This document shows, one piece after another, positions 16,335 through 25,099 of a stretch of 64,000 nucleotides of DNA. The DNA is taken from contig JAZUBU010000002.1 of assembly GCA_045638645.1 (NCBI GenBank), positions 1 through 64,000 of the forward strand, given 5' to 3'. A model generated the notes under the pieces. The model saw only the letters and a program-made list of their open reading frames with translations. It was not told where the DNA came from and made no database searches. Position 1 is the first letter of the stretch; each line of letters opens with the position of its first letter. The position numbers and the translations under genes were made by a program. The DNA comes from JAGCJX01 sp045638645. Its GTDB lineage: Bacteria; Bacteroidota; Bacteroidia; Bacteroidales; UBA932.

Positions 16335-16892
16335 TTATTTTACAAGTCGGTCGGGATGAGACTTCAAAAAAGAAGCCCAATCAGTGGAAGCTGACTGGTC
16401 GGCAAACGGATTGATCAGCTGGTAGTAGTGGCACATGGCAATCGCCAAAGCGTCGGTCGCATCCAGGTAGGGACCCTGAAGATCTACACGCAAGGTTTTG
16501 GAAAGGATCATGGCAACCTGTTCCTTGGATGCAGAACCGTTCCCGGTAATGGCCATCTTCACTTTGCGCGGCGCATACTCAAAAACCGGCAAGTCCCGGA
16601 TCAATGCTGCCGCAAGAGCTGCTCCCTGTGCCCGTCCCAATTTCAACATGACCTGCGGATTTTTTCCATAAAAGGGTGCCTCCACCGCCACGTGATGGGG
16701 ATGGTAGCGGTCAATCAGGGCACCAATTTCTGCGGTGATGCGTTTGAGTTTGAGGAAATGATCCGTTTCCTTGCGCAAATCCACAACCCCCATGTCCACA
16801 AAATGAGTTTTCTTACGGTCAAGCAAAACAACCCCGTAACCCAACAAACGGGTTCCGGGGTCTATTCCCATGATGATCCGCTGATCCTGCAT
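16335..16892 (-). CDS. ruvC: Holliday junction resolvase RuvC
   Basis: 185 residues. It cuts Holliday junctions in the RuvABC complex during recombinational repair. The RNase H-like catalytic carboxylates are visible: Asp in MGIDPGTRLLGYGV, Glu in VAVEAPFYGKNPQ, and the Asp pair in YLDATDALAIAMCHY. It starts 5 bases after serS on the same strand, so the two form an operon. ruvA and ruvB are not in the window. Confidence 0.97.
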   Translation of the reverse strand: MQDQRIIMGIDPGTRLLGYGVVLLDRKKTHFVDMGVVDLRKETDHFLKLKRITAEIGALIDRYHPHHVAVEAPFYGKNPQVMLKLGRAQGAALAAALIRDLPVFEYAPRKVKMAITGNGSASKEQVAMILSKTLRVDLQGPYLDATDALAIAMCHYYQLINPFADQSASTDWASFLKSHPDRLVK

Positions 16893-16897
16893 TCGGA

Positions 16898-18169
16898 TTA
16901 ACGGATATAATCTGCACCGAAGTAGGGTCGAAGCACTTCCGGAATCCGGATACCTTCTTCGGTCTGATGATTTTCCAAAAGGGCTGCCAGAATACGGGGC
17001 AAGGCCAAAGAACTACCGTTCAGGGTATGCGCCAAATGAGGCTTGCCTTGTGCATCTTTGTAGCGGAGTTTCAAGCGATTTGCCTGGAAGGATTCAAAAT
17101 TGGATACGGAACTTACTTCCAACCAACGTCCTTGTGCTTCGGAATACACCTCAAAATCGTAGGTAATGGCCGAAGTGAAACTCATGTCACCACCACACAA
17201 ACGCAGAATGCGGTACGGTAACTCCAGGGATTTCACCAAACCTTCCACGTGAGCAACCATCTCATCCAAGGCGGCTGCAGATGCGTCGGGATGTGCAATT
17301 TGCACAATTTCCACCTTGTCAAACTGGTGCAAACGGTTCAATCCACGAACATCTTTTCCATATGAGCCTGCCTCACGTCGGAAGCAAGGGGTATAGGCCG
17401 TCATTTTAATCGGAAAATCCGACTCTGCCAGGATCACATCCCGATAAATGTTGGTCACCGGCACCTCTGCGGTCGGAATCAGATAGAAATTGTCCGCAGT
17501 AGCATGGTACATTTGACCTTCCTTGTCCGGCAACTGGCCTGTACCGAAACCGGAGGCTTCATTGACCATCAGCGGAGGTTGGATTTCTTGAAAACCAGCT
17601 CCCGTATTGTAATCCAAGAAATAAGCAATCAAAGCCCGTTGAATGCGTGCACCCTGACCTTTGTAAACCGGAAAACCGGCACCGGTCAACTTCACACCCA
17701 AATCAAAGTCGATCAAATCATACTTGCGTGCCAATTCCCAGTGGGGCAAAGCATCCGGACCCAATTCCGTTTTCACGCCACCTTCACGAACGATGACATT
17801 GTCTTCAGCAGTTTTACCCGCCGGAACGATTTCAGCAGGCAAGTTCGGCAGACGCACCAGCAAATCATTCTGGTGTGTTTCACTTTCCTGCATCAACTGT
17901 TCCAATTCCTTCGAACGGTTCTTCATCTCCGCTACGGCTTGTTTCGCCGCTTCGGCCTCCTCTTTCTTGCCTTGTTGCATCAAGGCTCCAATCGCTTTTG
18001 CTTGTATTTTTTGTTGGGCCAGGCATTGGTCCAATTCGGTCTGGTATTGACGGCGGTTACGATCCAAATCCAGGATTTGTTCTACGATTTCTTTGGCATC
18101 AAAGTTCTTGACAGCCAAACGCTCGACAACGAACTCGGGCGCTTCCCTCAGTAATTTAAGACTTAACAT
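16898..18169 (-). CDS. serS: Seryl-tRNA synthetase
   Basis: 423 residues from ATG 18169 (MLSLKLLREAPEFVVERL). The coiled-coil tRNA-binding arm is at about 25-105 (charged heptads around QYQTELDQCLAQQKIQAKAI). The class II catalytic core follows, with motif 2 FRREAGSYGKDVRGLNRLHQ and motif 3 LNGSSLALPRILAALLENHQ. It charges tRNA-Ser and, where present, tRNA-Sec. A reading from 18196 would begin inside the -7 promoter box and is rejected. ruvC follows in the same unit. Confidence 0.98.
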   Translation of the reverse strand: MLSLKLLREAPEFVVERLAVKNFDAKEIVEQILDLDRNRRQYQTELDQCLAQQKIQAKAIGALMQQGKKEEAEAAKQAVAEMKNRSKELEQLMQESETHQNDLLVRLPNLPAEIVPAGKTAEDNVIVREGGVKTELGPDALPHWELARKYDLIDFDLGVKLTGAGFPVYKGQGARIQRALIAYFLDYNTGAGFQEIQPPLMVNEASGFGTGQLPDKEGQMYHATADNFYLIPTAEVPVTNIYRDVILAESDFPIKMTAYTPCFRREAGSYGKDVRGLNRLHQFDKVEIVQIAHPDASAAALDEMVAHVEGLVKSLELPYRILRLCGGDMSFTSAITYDFEVYSEAQGRWLEVSSVSNFESFQANRLKLRYKDAQGKPHLAHTLNGSSLALPRILAALLENHQTEEGIRIPEVLRPYFGADYIR

Positions 18170-18193
18170 TCGCTTGATTATTTTAACAAGTCG

Positions 18194-18201
18194 CAAATTT
18201 A
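18194..18201 (-). promoter_or_regulatory. -7 box for serS-ruvC
   Basis: Minus strand TAAATTTG, 24 bases before ATG 18169. Confidence 0.6.
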
Positions 18202-18218
18202 ATAAAAAGGAACAAGAA

Positions 18219-18252
18219 AAGAGGAAAACTGCCTAAGCAATTTTCCTCTTCA
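18219..18252 (-). terminator. Terminator after rplU-rpmA
   Basis: Minus-strand hairpin GAGGAAAA / TTTTCCTC with a 12-base loop followed by TTTTCTTG, 24 bases after the rpmA stop and just upstream of the serS promoter. Confidence 0.75.
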
Positions 18253-18275
18253 TTCGTTTTCAATTTCCAATCGCC

Positions 18276-18536
18276 TTATTCTGCGAAGGGAACTACAGAA
18301 ACGTAAGATTTGTTGTTGGCTTTCTTGCGGAAAGTAACGACACCGTTCACCAACGCATACAGCGTGTGGTCTTTACCCATACCCACGTTCAAACCGGGGT
18401 TGTGAACAGTACCTCTTTGGCGAACCAAAATGTTACCTGCTTTTGCAGTTTGTCCACCAAACAACTTAATACCCAATCGTTTGCTATGTGATTCGCGGCC
18501 GTTCTTGGAACTACCGACACCTTTCTTGTGAGCCAT
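18276..18536 (-). CDS. rpmA: 50S ribosomal protein L27
   Basis: 86 residues starting MAHKKGVGSSKNGRESHSKR, the invariant L27 N-terminus that reaches towards the peptidyl-transferase centre. GNILVRQRGTVHNPG and VGMGKDHTLYALVNG complete the signature. There is no N-terminal cleavable extension as found in Firmicutes. It lies 14 bases after rplU, the conserved L21-L27 pair, and is followed by a hairpin terminator. Confidence 0.98.
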   Translation of the reverse strand: MAHKKGVGSSKNGRESHSKRLGIKLFGGQTAKAGNILVRQRGTVHNPGLNVGMGKDHTLYALVNGVVTFRKKANNKSYVSVVPFAE

Positions 18537-18550
18537 AATCTGTTTCTCCT

Positions 18551-18859
18551 TTAGTTAATTTCTTCAATAAGAATTTGAGTTAAACATTGACGGTGACCGT
18601 TTTTCTTTTGATAACCTTTGCGGCGTTTCTTCTTGAAAACGATAACCTTTTCACCTTTGAGGTGTTCCAACACGGTTGCTTTTACCACACTGCCGGCTAC
18701 GTAGGGAGCACCTACTTTTACTTCGCCTTCGTTGTCGGTCAGCAAAACTTTTTCAAAATCGAGAGAAGCTCCTACTTCTGCATCCAAACGGTGAACGAAG
18801 ATTTTTCTCCCTTTTTCAACTTTAAACTGTTGTCCTGCAATATCAACAATTGCGTACAT
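18551..18859 (-). CDS. rplU: 50S ribosomal protein L21
   Basis: 102 residues from ATG 18859 (MYAIVDIAGQQFKVEKGRKI). L21 binds 23S rRNA; the conserved KKRRKGYQKKNGHRQ near the C-terminus is plain. A longer reading from 18907 adds 16 unconserved residues and is rejected. The promoter at 18956-18987 leaves a leader of roughly 90 bases containing a small hairpin, which may serve autoregulation. It is co-transcribed with rpmA. Confidence 0.97.
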   Translation of the reverse strand: MYAIVDIAGQQFKVEKGRKIFVHRLDAEVGASLDFEKVLLTDNEGEVKVGAPYVAGSVVKATVLEHLKGEKVIVFKKKRRKGYQKKNGHRQCLTQILIEEIN

Positions 18860-18955
18860 AATAAATGTTTTAAAAAGTTTTAGACTGCAAGCGGTTGCCA
18901 TAAGCAACTCTTATTCACGAGCTCAACAGCCTTTCTAATAATTTTTTTGGGGCTG

Positions 18956-18987
18956 CAAAACTAATACATTCCTTGTAATCCGCCAAA
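18956..18987 (-). promoter_or_regulatory. Promoter of rplU-rpmA
   Basis: On the minus strand TTTG (18984-18987), 20-base spacer, TAGTTTTG (18956-18963): both consensus elements are exact. It is divergent from the promoter of the ATPase gene. Confidence 0.75.
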
Positions 18988-19014
18988 TTATTTCTCTCTT
19001 TTAAAAGAAAAAAC

Positions 19015-19022
19015 TAAATTTG
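19015..19022 (+). promoter_or_regulatory. -7 box for the ATPase/phosphoesterase unit
   Basis: TAAATTTG, an exact -7 match, 38 bases before ATG 19061. Confidence 0.55.
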
Positions 19023-19060
19023 TAGCAGTTTTGTTATAAATGTAGAAAATTAGCAGGATT

Positions 19061-20209
19061 ATGATCGATACACCTTTTGTTTACAACCGTTTTGTCACAG
19101 GTGCCAACTTCCTGTCCCGCAAACAGGAACGCGATACGCTGACCAACTTGTTAAAACAAAATGAACACGTTCTCATCATCGATGCCCCCCGCACCGGAAA
19201 GCGTTCTCTCATCCAGCAATCCCTTTCAGACCTTAAATTGGCCCAACCAAACCACACCGTCTGCCACCTGGATTTGATGAATGTCCGTACACGGGACCAC
19301 CTGCTGAAACACCTGGTTTTTCGATTGGCCGGCAGTTTTGCCACCACCCAAAACGAAACCCTTGATTTCATTAAGCGCCATTTTCCCCTGACAGCCCCGA
19401 ATCTTCCGGAAAACGACGACGAAATTCCCGAAGACTTCCTGGCTCCCGACGGCATCCGTTTTCATGATGACCAGATTGAAGAAATCCTGCATGCCCCGGA
19501 AAGGATCGCTCAAGCATACGACACCCATATTCTCCTCTATTTTGAGGAATTCCAGAACATCCTCTCGTTTGAACACGGAGATGATTTCCTGACGCTCCTG
19601 GAAAAGCACTTTTTTACTTATACCCACACCACCTGCATCCTCACCGGTTCCATGGTCAACGCCATGAAGTACATCTTCCACGAGAAGAAATACTTTTACC
19701 GCTTCGCAGAAGAAGTTTCGTTGCAACCCCTGAAAGAAAAAGAAGTGGCGGATCACATCGTCAAGACCTTCCTGCGCGTAGGACGGGTAGTTGACCACAA
19801 CCTCGCCGTCCGCATGTTTCAGGTCCTGCAAGGTCACCCCTGGTACATTGCCCATCTCTCCACCATTTGTTTCAACCTGACCAAAGGCTACTTGAACGAC
19901 AGGCTGGTTACCGAGGCCCTGTATTCCCTCATGGCAATCCACGTTCCGAGATTCCGGATGATGATGCACGACCTGACCACTTACCAGATTCACCTGCTGC
20001 GGGCAATTTGTGACGGCATTGACAAATTCAGCACAGCCGAAGTCCTCTACGAATACCACCTCAACTCTTCTGCAAACGTCTTCCGGTTGAAAGAAGCCCT
20101 GAAGAAAAAAGAGATCATTACCTTCGACGAAGAGGAGGTTCCGCACATCATCGATCCGCTCTTTGAACTCTGGTTACGGACCCGATACTTCAAATCCAGC
20201 ACCATCTAA
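19061..20209 (+). CDS. P-loop ATPase with C-terminal winged helix (archaeal-ATPase-like)
   Basis: 382 residues. Walker A is in LIIDAPRTGKRSLIQQSL (about residue 44) and Walker B in HILLYFEEFQNIL (about 160). A likely sensor 1 is TCILTGSMV. The C-terminal 80 residues (STAEVLYEYHLNSSANVFRL, then KKKEIITFDEE...HIIDPLFELWLRTRYF) look like a winged helix. The layout matches the PF01637/STAND-like ATPases often annotated simply as ATP-binding protein. No effector domain is attached. It is cytoplasmic, and a secreted phosphoesterase gene follows after 19 bases, probably in the same transcript. Cellular role unknown. Confidence 0.82.
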   Translation: MIDTPFVYNRFVTGANFLSRKQERDTLTNLLKQNEHVLIIDAPRTGKRSLIQQSLSDLKLAQPNHTVCHLDLMNVRTRDHLLKHLVFRLAGSFATTQNETLDFIKRHFPLTAPNLPENDDEIPEDFLAPDGIRFHDDQIEEILHAPERIAQAYDTHILLYFEEFQNILSFEHGDDFLTLLEKHFFTYTHTTCILTGSMVNAMKYIFHEKKYFYRFAEEVSLQPLKEKEVADHIVKTFLRVGRVVDHNLAVRMFQVLQGHPWYIAHLSTICFNLTKGYLNDRLVTEALYSLMAIHVPRFRMMMHDLTTYQIHLLRAICDGIDKFSTAEVLYEYHLNSSANVFRLKEALKKKEIITFDEEEVPHIIDPLFELWLRTRYFKSSTI

Positions 20210-20228
20210 CCCAATAAAACCAACTTCC

Positions 20229-22151
20229 ATGCGCTCCATTTCAAAATTGTCTTGCCTGCTTTTCGGTCTGTTTATTTCTCTGAATGTGCATGCGCAAGAA
20301 CGTTTCTCTTTTGCCTGGCTGGCCGACCTGCATATTGCTGACGGCGCTGCCAGCATACAGGACTTACAAGATTGTGTCAACGACATCAACGCCAACGACT
20401 CCCTCCGCTTCGTTGTGCTGGCCGGCGATATCACCGAATTCGGTTCTGACCGGGAGATCCGTCTGGCCCACTCCATCTTGAAACAAATCAGCAAACCCTG
20501 GTACATTGTAGGTGGGAACCACGACTCCAAATGGTCCGAAAGCGGCTGCAACACCTTCGCCAAGACCTTTGGCTACGAACATTTCAATTTTGAAGTAGAG
20601 GGGATCCGGTTCATCGGCACCAACAGCGGTCCCAACATGCGCATGGCCCCGGCACTCCTGCCGCGGGAAAGCATGGTCTGGTTGGATTCCATCGCAAACG
20701 CCATTCCGAAAGAACAACCCGTCATTTTTGTCAACCATTATCCGATGGATACCTCCATGCTCAACTGCTTTCAGGTGCTGGATGTACTCAAAAAAGTAAA
20801 CACACAACTCGTGATTGGCGGACATTGGCATAACAACGTCATCCTGGACTACCAAGGTCTGCCCGGCATCTTGGGTCGTTCTACCCAGGCTACCGGTAAA
20901 AAAGGAAGCGGATACAACATCGTTACCATTGAAAACGGGAAACTCTCCGTTAACGAACGCATTGCCCGACTCACCAGCCTGGATGCCGGTGGACGAAGAA
21001 TCACGACAGGTCCTGCTGAAACGGCCTGCTTTGAACCCTGGTTCCAGTTACAGTTTACCGATGCAAAACCTTTTGTGGAACGCGCACCCGAAACACAACC
21101 CCTGTCGGACAAAATCAAACGATTCATTCCCGAATACAACGAAAACCACCGTTACCCGGAGGTCCAAGAAATCTGGACCATCCAGGACAACAGTGACATC
21201 GGAGCCGGTGCCATCACCAACGGGGATGCCGTCATTTACACCAACACCCAGGGCTGGATCCGCTGCTTGAACCTCAGCGATGGCGCCCTCCGTTGGGAAG
21301 TGCAAACCCAGGGCAAAGTCTTCTCCACCCCCGCCCTGTTCAAAAACCGCATCGTTGTTGGAAGTACCGATGGACGTGTATACTGCTATGATTTGAAAAC
21401 AGGCAAGGAAAATTGGCGCTTTACGTGCGACAAATCTGTTCTCAGCACTCCCGTCATCCACAACAACCGGGTCTATTTCGGTGCCTCGGACGGAGCATTC
21501 CGCGCTTTGGACCTCAAGACAGGCCATTTGGTCTGGATCTACCCGGACATCAAAGGATTCATTGAAGCCAAAGCTTGGGTTGACGAGGAACAAGTCGTCA
21601 TCGGAGACTGGGCCAACACCCTTTATTCCCTGGATCCGGAAACCGGAAAACTCCAATGGACCTGGAAAAACAAAGGTAGCCGCATGGTCTCGCCGGCTTC
21701 GGTATGGCCCGTCAAAGCCAACGGCCGCATCTTCTTTGTGACCCCCGAACGGAAAACGTACGCCATTGATGCCAAGAACGGGAACAACCTCTGGAGCAGC
21801 AAAGGAGGACGTGAATCCATTGGCCTGTCTCCCGACCAACAACAGGTCTATGTCAAAGTGATGAAAGACTCGGTATACGCCTACAGCACCACGGCCCTGA
21901 CCGCTCAACGCATTTGGGGAGAAAACTATTCCTTTGGTTACGAAATTGCCCCGACCCCCATCACTTCTGACGGAACCCTCATCTTCATTCCAACCGACAA
22001 GGGAGAAATCATAGCGGCACAAGCCTCCGACGGCAAAGAAATCTGGCGGTACCGGTTGTCGTTTGCCCTGGTCAATTACATCCTGCCCCTGCCAGAGCGG
22101 CAACTGCTAATTACCACCATGGATGGAAAAGTGAGCCGAATGCGATACTAA
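20229..22151 (+). CDS. Secreted metallophosphoesterase fused to a PQQ-type beta-propeller
   Basis: 640 residues from ATG 20229, with a signal peptide of about 23 residues ending NVHAQ. Residues 27-250 are a calcineurin-like phosphoesterase with the full metal site: LADLHIAD (DxH), VLAGDITEFG (GD), GGNHDSKW (GNHD), VNHYPMD and GGHWHNN (GHxH). From about 330 to the end come six or seven propeller blades of the PQQ/BamB type (YCYDLKTGKENWRF, YSLDPETGKLQWTW, YAIDAKNGNNLWSS). The protein should be periplasmic or surface-exposed. The fusion suggests a phosphohydrolase held on a binding platform; the substrate is unknown. It is in one unit with the ATPase gene upstream. Confidence 0.9.
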   Translation: MRSISKLSCLLFGLFISLNVHAQERFSFAWLADLHIADGAASIQDLQDCVNDINANDSLRFVVLAGDITEFGSDREIRLAHSILKQISKPWYIVGGNHDSKWSESGCNTFAKTFGYEHFNFEVEGIRFIGTNSGPNMRMAPALLPRESMVWLDSIANAIPKEQPVIFVNHYPMDTSMLNCFQVLDVLKKVNTQLVIGGHWHNNVILDYQGLPGILGRSTQATGKKGSGYNIVTIENGKLSVNERIARLTSLDAGGRRITTGPAETACFEPWFQLQFTDAKPFVERAPETQPLSDKIKRFIPEYNENHRYPEVQEIWTIQDNSDIGAGAITNGDAVIYTNTQGWIRCLNLSDGALRWEVQTQGKVFSTPALFKNRIVVGSTDGRVYCYDLKTGKENWRFTCDKSVLSTPVIHNNRVYFGASDGAFRALDLKTGHLVWIYPDIKGFIEAKAWVDEEQVVIGDWANTLYSLDPETGKLQWTWKNKGSRMVSPASVWPVKANGRIFFVTPERKTYAIDAKNGNNLWSSKGGRESIGLSPDQQQVYVKVMKDSVYAYSTTALTAQRIWGENYSFGYEIAPTPITSDGTLIFIPTDKGEIIAAQASDGKEIWRYRLSFALVNYILPLPERQLLITTMDGKVSRMRY

Positions 22152-22160
22152 ACCATATTT

Positions 22161-22191
22161 TTTGCAATCTCAAACATTTATCCTATTTTCG
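22161..22191 (+). promoter_or_regulatory. Promoter of the BACON lipoprotein gene
   Basis: TTTG (22161-22164), 19-base spacer, TATTTTCG (22184-22191, one mismatch), 45 bases before the ATG. Confidence 0.6.
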
Positions 22192-22236
22192 CGAAACTTT
22201 TGATAAATTTTCGTAATTATTAACAATAAAAAAAAC

Positions 22237-23334
22237 ATGAAGAAATTCTTGATGCCTGTTTTCGCGTTGGCCCTTGCTTTGGGACTCTGCAGCTGCGAAG
22301 ACAAAAACACACCGGAACCCCAACCGAAAACCTCCATTGAATTTGCGGAAGCCACCTTCAATACCACCGTATTTGGTGGAGCTGGTTCCGTAAGCTACAG
22401 CATTACCAACCCGGTAGAAGGAGCTTCCTTGAATACACCCTCATCCAACTGCAAATGGGTAAATTCATTTACAATTACCGATACAGAGATCCAATTCAAC
22501 GTGGATGCCAACGCAGAAGGTATTGAACGCGAAGCCATCGTGACCGTAACCTACTCAGCCAACGATGCAACGGCCACCTTCCGTGTCAGCCAACAAGGCG
22601 GAAGCCTCTCCCCCTTCACCGTAGAAGTTACCGATATCACCGAAGCCGAAGTATATTTCAACGTTACCCCGGCGGACAAAGAAATGACTTACGTTGCCTT
22701 GACCGTAACGGAGGAGCACGCAGGCGCCATGACAGAAGAAGAATTGTTCGCCTCATTGCTTGACCACTATAAAATTTATGCAGATGCAGAAGGCATGAGT
22801 GTAGGTCAATATTTGGAATACTACGACCAATTGCACCAAGGTTTCCTGGAAAACAAATATTACAACCAATTGACCCCGGAAACCAACTACTTTGTCGTGG
22901 TAGTAGGTCTGTCCAACGAATGCGAAAAGCTTTCTGAAATTGTACTCCACCCCTTCACAACCACCGAAGTCGAGATGTTGGACATCACCCTGGATGTATC
23001 TGCAACCTGCAGCGGTTCTACCGCATCCATCACCGTGGTTCCCTCTGACAACGAAATACGCTACTATGCAGAAGCCGTACGCAAAGCTGCTGTAGACGCA
23101 TCCGAAGTCGGATTGCAAGGAGCCGTTGAACAGCTCATCCAAATGTACATCATGTACGGAGAAATGAGCGGTCAATCCATGGAAGAAGTACTGGCTTCCA
23201 TGCTGAAATCCGGCCAACAAACCATTCAGAAAGCGGTTGATCCGAACACAGAATACGTAGCCTTCGCCGTAGCCGTGAACAAAAACGGTTATGTATGCTC
23301 CGAAATCTTTGAGTACGTTTTCACCTCCAACTAA
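22237..23334 (+). CDS. BACON-domain surface lipoprotein
   Basis: 365 residues. A lipoprotein signal ends at LGLCSC, with Cys20 as the lipidated residue. Residues about 33-125 form a BACON-type beta-sandwich (FNTTVFGGAGSVSYSITN ... ATFRVSQQGG), a domain common in Bacteroidota carbohydrate-binding surface proteins. Two further repeat-like regions begin VEVTDITEAEVYFNVTPADK and LDVSATCSGSTASITVVPSD, resembling fibronectin-type modules. No catalytic site is seen. It is monocistronic, between its own promoter and a very strong terminator. A ligand-binding or adhesive role is inferred. There are no SusC/SusD genes next to it. Confidence 0.85.
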   Translation: MKKFLMPVFALALALGLCSCEDKNTPEPQPKTSIEFAEATFNTTVFGGAGSVSYSITNPVEGASLNTPSSNCKWVNSFTITDTEIQFNVDANAEGIEREAIVTVTYSANDATATFRVSQQGGSLSPFTVEVTDITEAEVYFNVTPADKEMTYVALTVTEEHAGAMTEEELFASLLDHYKIYADAEGMSVGQYLEYYDQLHQGFLENKYYNQLTPETNYFVVVVGLSNECEKLSEIVLHPFTTTEVEMLDITLDVSATCSGSTASITVVPSDNEIRYYAEAVRKAAVDASEVGLQGAVEQLIQMYIMYGEMSGQSMEEVLASMLKSGQQTIQKAVDPNTEYVAFAVAVNKNGYVCSEIFEYVFTSN

Positions 23335-23372
23335 CGCACACGCGTAGCCTTCTGCTACCCGTCACACATAAT

Positions 23373-23411
23373 AAAAATAGGGCTACCCTTTCGGTGGGTA
23401 GCCCTATTTTT
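23373..23411 (+). terminator. Strong terminator after the BACON lipoprotein gene
   Basis: Perfect 16-bp stem AAAAATAGGGCTACCC / GGGTAGCCCTATTTTT with a 7-base loop. It works in either direction. The rest of 23335-23529 shows nothing recognisable. Confidence 0.9.
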
Positions 23412-23529
23412 ATTTACCTCGAAAGCGGCCCTACGTTCCATTCGTAAGAGGGAGACATTTCGTTCCCAGCAATAAGGTTACAATCGGCCCCCGATTCCAG
23501 CCATACAAATAGCAGCCGCCTGTAGGCAC

Positions 23530-23565
23530 AAAAAAAGGAGAACAGCATAGCCATTCTCCTCTTTT
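23530..23565 (-). terminator. Terminator after rpmE2
   Basis: Minus-strand hairpin GGAGAA / TTCTCC with an 11-base loop followed by seven T residues, about 25 bases after the L31 stop. Confidence 0.8.
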
Positions 23566-23589
23566 AAGTCTCGTAGTAACTCGTTCGAA

Positions 23590-23841
23590 TTATTTACCAG
23601 CCTTTTTATAGCGTTGGTAGAATTTATCAACACGACCTGCGGTGTCAACCAATTTCATCTTACCAGTGTAGAACGGGTGAGAAGTGTTGGAAATTTCGAC
23701 CTTTACCAAGGGATAAGTAACACCTTCAATTTCAATGTTTTCCTTGGTGTTGATGCATGAACGGGTAATGAACACGTGATCGTTTGACATATCCTTGAAA
23801 GCTACAAGGCGGTAGTTTTCGGGATGAATTCCTTTTTTCAT
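23590..23841 (-). CDS. rpmE2: 50S ribosomal protein L31, type B (zinc-free)
   Basis: 83 residues from ATG 23841 (MKKGIHPENYRLVAFKDMSN). The longer type B form is recognised by ...VEISNTSHPFYTGKMK and GRVDKFYQRYKK. The CxxC zinc ligands of type A L31 are absent, so the protein needs no zinc. It is a single-gene unit with a consensus promoter and a hairpin terminator. Confidence 0.97.
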   Translation of the reverse strand: MKKGIHPENYRLVAFKDMSNDHVFITRSCINTKENIEIEGVTYPLVKVEISNTSHPFYTGKMKLVDTAGRVDKFYQRYKKAGK

Positions 23842-23868
23842 AATCTGCTTGTTTTTAATAATGGACCG

Positions 23869-23900
23869 CAAAAGTATGGATAATTTTACAACTACCCAAA
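23869..23900 (-). promoter_or_regulatory. Promoter of rpmE2
   Basis: Minus strand TTTG (23897-23900), 20-base spacer, TACTTTTG (23869-23876): both elements exact. 27 bases before ATG 23841. Confidence 0.75.
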
Positions 23901-23916
23901 TATTTTTTAACGAAGT

Positions 23917-25098
23917 TTATCCCAGGGATTTAATCCGCCACAAGGGCTCTTCGTAGAGCTGGTATCGTTTGGCTTTGCGGATCCACTTCTGCTCTTCTAC
24001 CTTGATGTGCTCCCGCAAAACGGACCAATCCACACGCCCCATCACAAAGTCCTCCAGCACTGCGTCACCAAGCCCCCCCGCTTCCAACGCAAATTCCGGA
24101 CAAACTTCCCGGAAGAAGCGCATCATCCGCAGGGTATGTGCCAAGGCGTGGTACGATTCGCCCGGCACCGGCAACCATTGAAACCCGTAGCAAACACGGC
24201 CGGCATATACCCCGATCTGAGGAGTAAAACGCGTCCAACGCAGCAGGACGGCACTGTCATACAAGGGATGTTCCGGATCATTCCATCCAGAATAACCGTG
24301 ACGACGGTTGTAATCGTTCAGTACATGCAGGAAGGGGGCTCCTACTTGCTCATAGGGCAGACAGGTACCCCGGCCATCCGACAAGTTGGTTGCGGACCAT
24401 AGACCGGTCCCACTGTAAAAACCACAGGTAAACAACCCCGCTACATCGGGTGACGGAGGGATCGTCCACGGCATCAGGACTCCCGAGGCCGGAGAAGCCT
24501 CCGCAGAGATGATGTGCAACGGAAACTTGGCCCCCAACTCGGCATAAAACAAGTTGGCCAATTCACCCAGGGTCAAACCGTGCCGGTGGGGCAGCCCTTT
24601 GACTTGAACCGTCTGCACAGAACCACCACGGAACGCAGATCCCTCCACCAACCGTCCTGCCGGATTGTTCCGGTCCACCAGGTACAAGGACAGCGAGAGG
24701 TTGGCCGTATGCAAACAATCAAACAACCGGTAGAGCATTACCGAAGTCTGGTCATAGCGGGCTCCCGTATCCTGCAGTTCCACCACCAACGCATCCAACC
24801 CCTCGAAAGCAGTCGGATCAATCGCCGCGCCAAGGGGTTGGAACACCACTTGGGTATCCTGCGGCAGGAGCCCTGTATAATCCGGTTGTTCACCTGAAAG
24901 AGGATCCGTCAGCTCCCCAAAGAAACCCGTTTCCGGATAAAAAACCTTCACCAGGTTCCCTCTTTCCGCCCAAGCCTCAAAACGGTACATACCCGTAACG
25001 GGACTCCAGGCAGACTGATTGGACAACAAACCAACCCGACCTCGCTGCAAGACGAGGTCGGGCTGTTCAAACAAAGGTGTCGTTCTGAATGAAAACAT
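23917..25098 (-). CDS. namZ: DUF1343 protein, exo-beta-N-acetylmuramidase (NamZ) family
   Basis: 393 residues, full length for the DUF1343 (PF07075) family. The founding characterised member, Bacillus NamZ, releases MurNAc from the non-reducing end of peptidoglycan fragments. Family landmarks: GRVGLLSNQSAW at the N-terminus, FYPETGFFGELTD, ELQDTGARYDQTSVMLYRL, YLVDRNNPAGRLVEG, and SATNLSDGRGTCLPYEQVGA. The first residues (MFSFRTTPLFEQPDL) show no signal peptide, so the protein seems cytoplasmic, unlike secreted NamZ. It starts one base after the glmM stop, so it is the last gene of the moxR-bat-glmM run. The enzymatic role is inferred from the family. Confidence 0.85.
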   Translation of the reverse strand: MFSFRTTPLFEQPDLVLQRGRVGLLSNQSAWSPVTGMYRFEAWAERGNLVKVFYPETGFFGELTDPLSGEQPDYTGLLPQDTQVVFQPLGAAIDPTAFEGLDALVVELQDTGARYDQTSVMLYRLFDCLHTANLSLSLYLVDRNNPAGRLVEGSAFRGGSVQTVQVKGLPHRHGLTLGELANLFYAELGAKFPLHIISAEASPASGVLMPWTIPPSPDVAGLFTCGFYSGTGLWSATNLSDGRGTCLPYEQVGAPFLHVLNDYNRRHGYSGWNDPEHPLYDSAVLLRWTRFTPQIGVYAGRVCYGFQWLPVPGESYHALAHTLRMMRFFREVCPEFALEAGGLGDAVLEDFVMGRVDWSVLREHIKVEEQKWIRKAKRYQLYEEPLWRIKSLG

Positions 25099-25099
25099 A

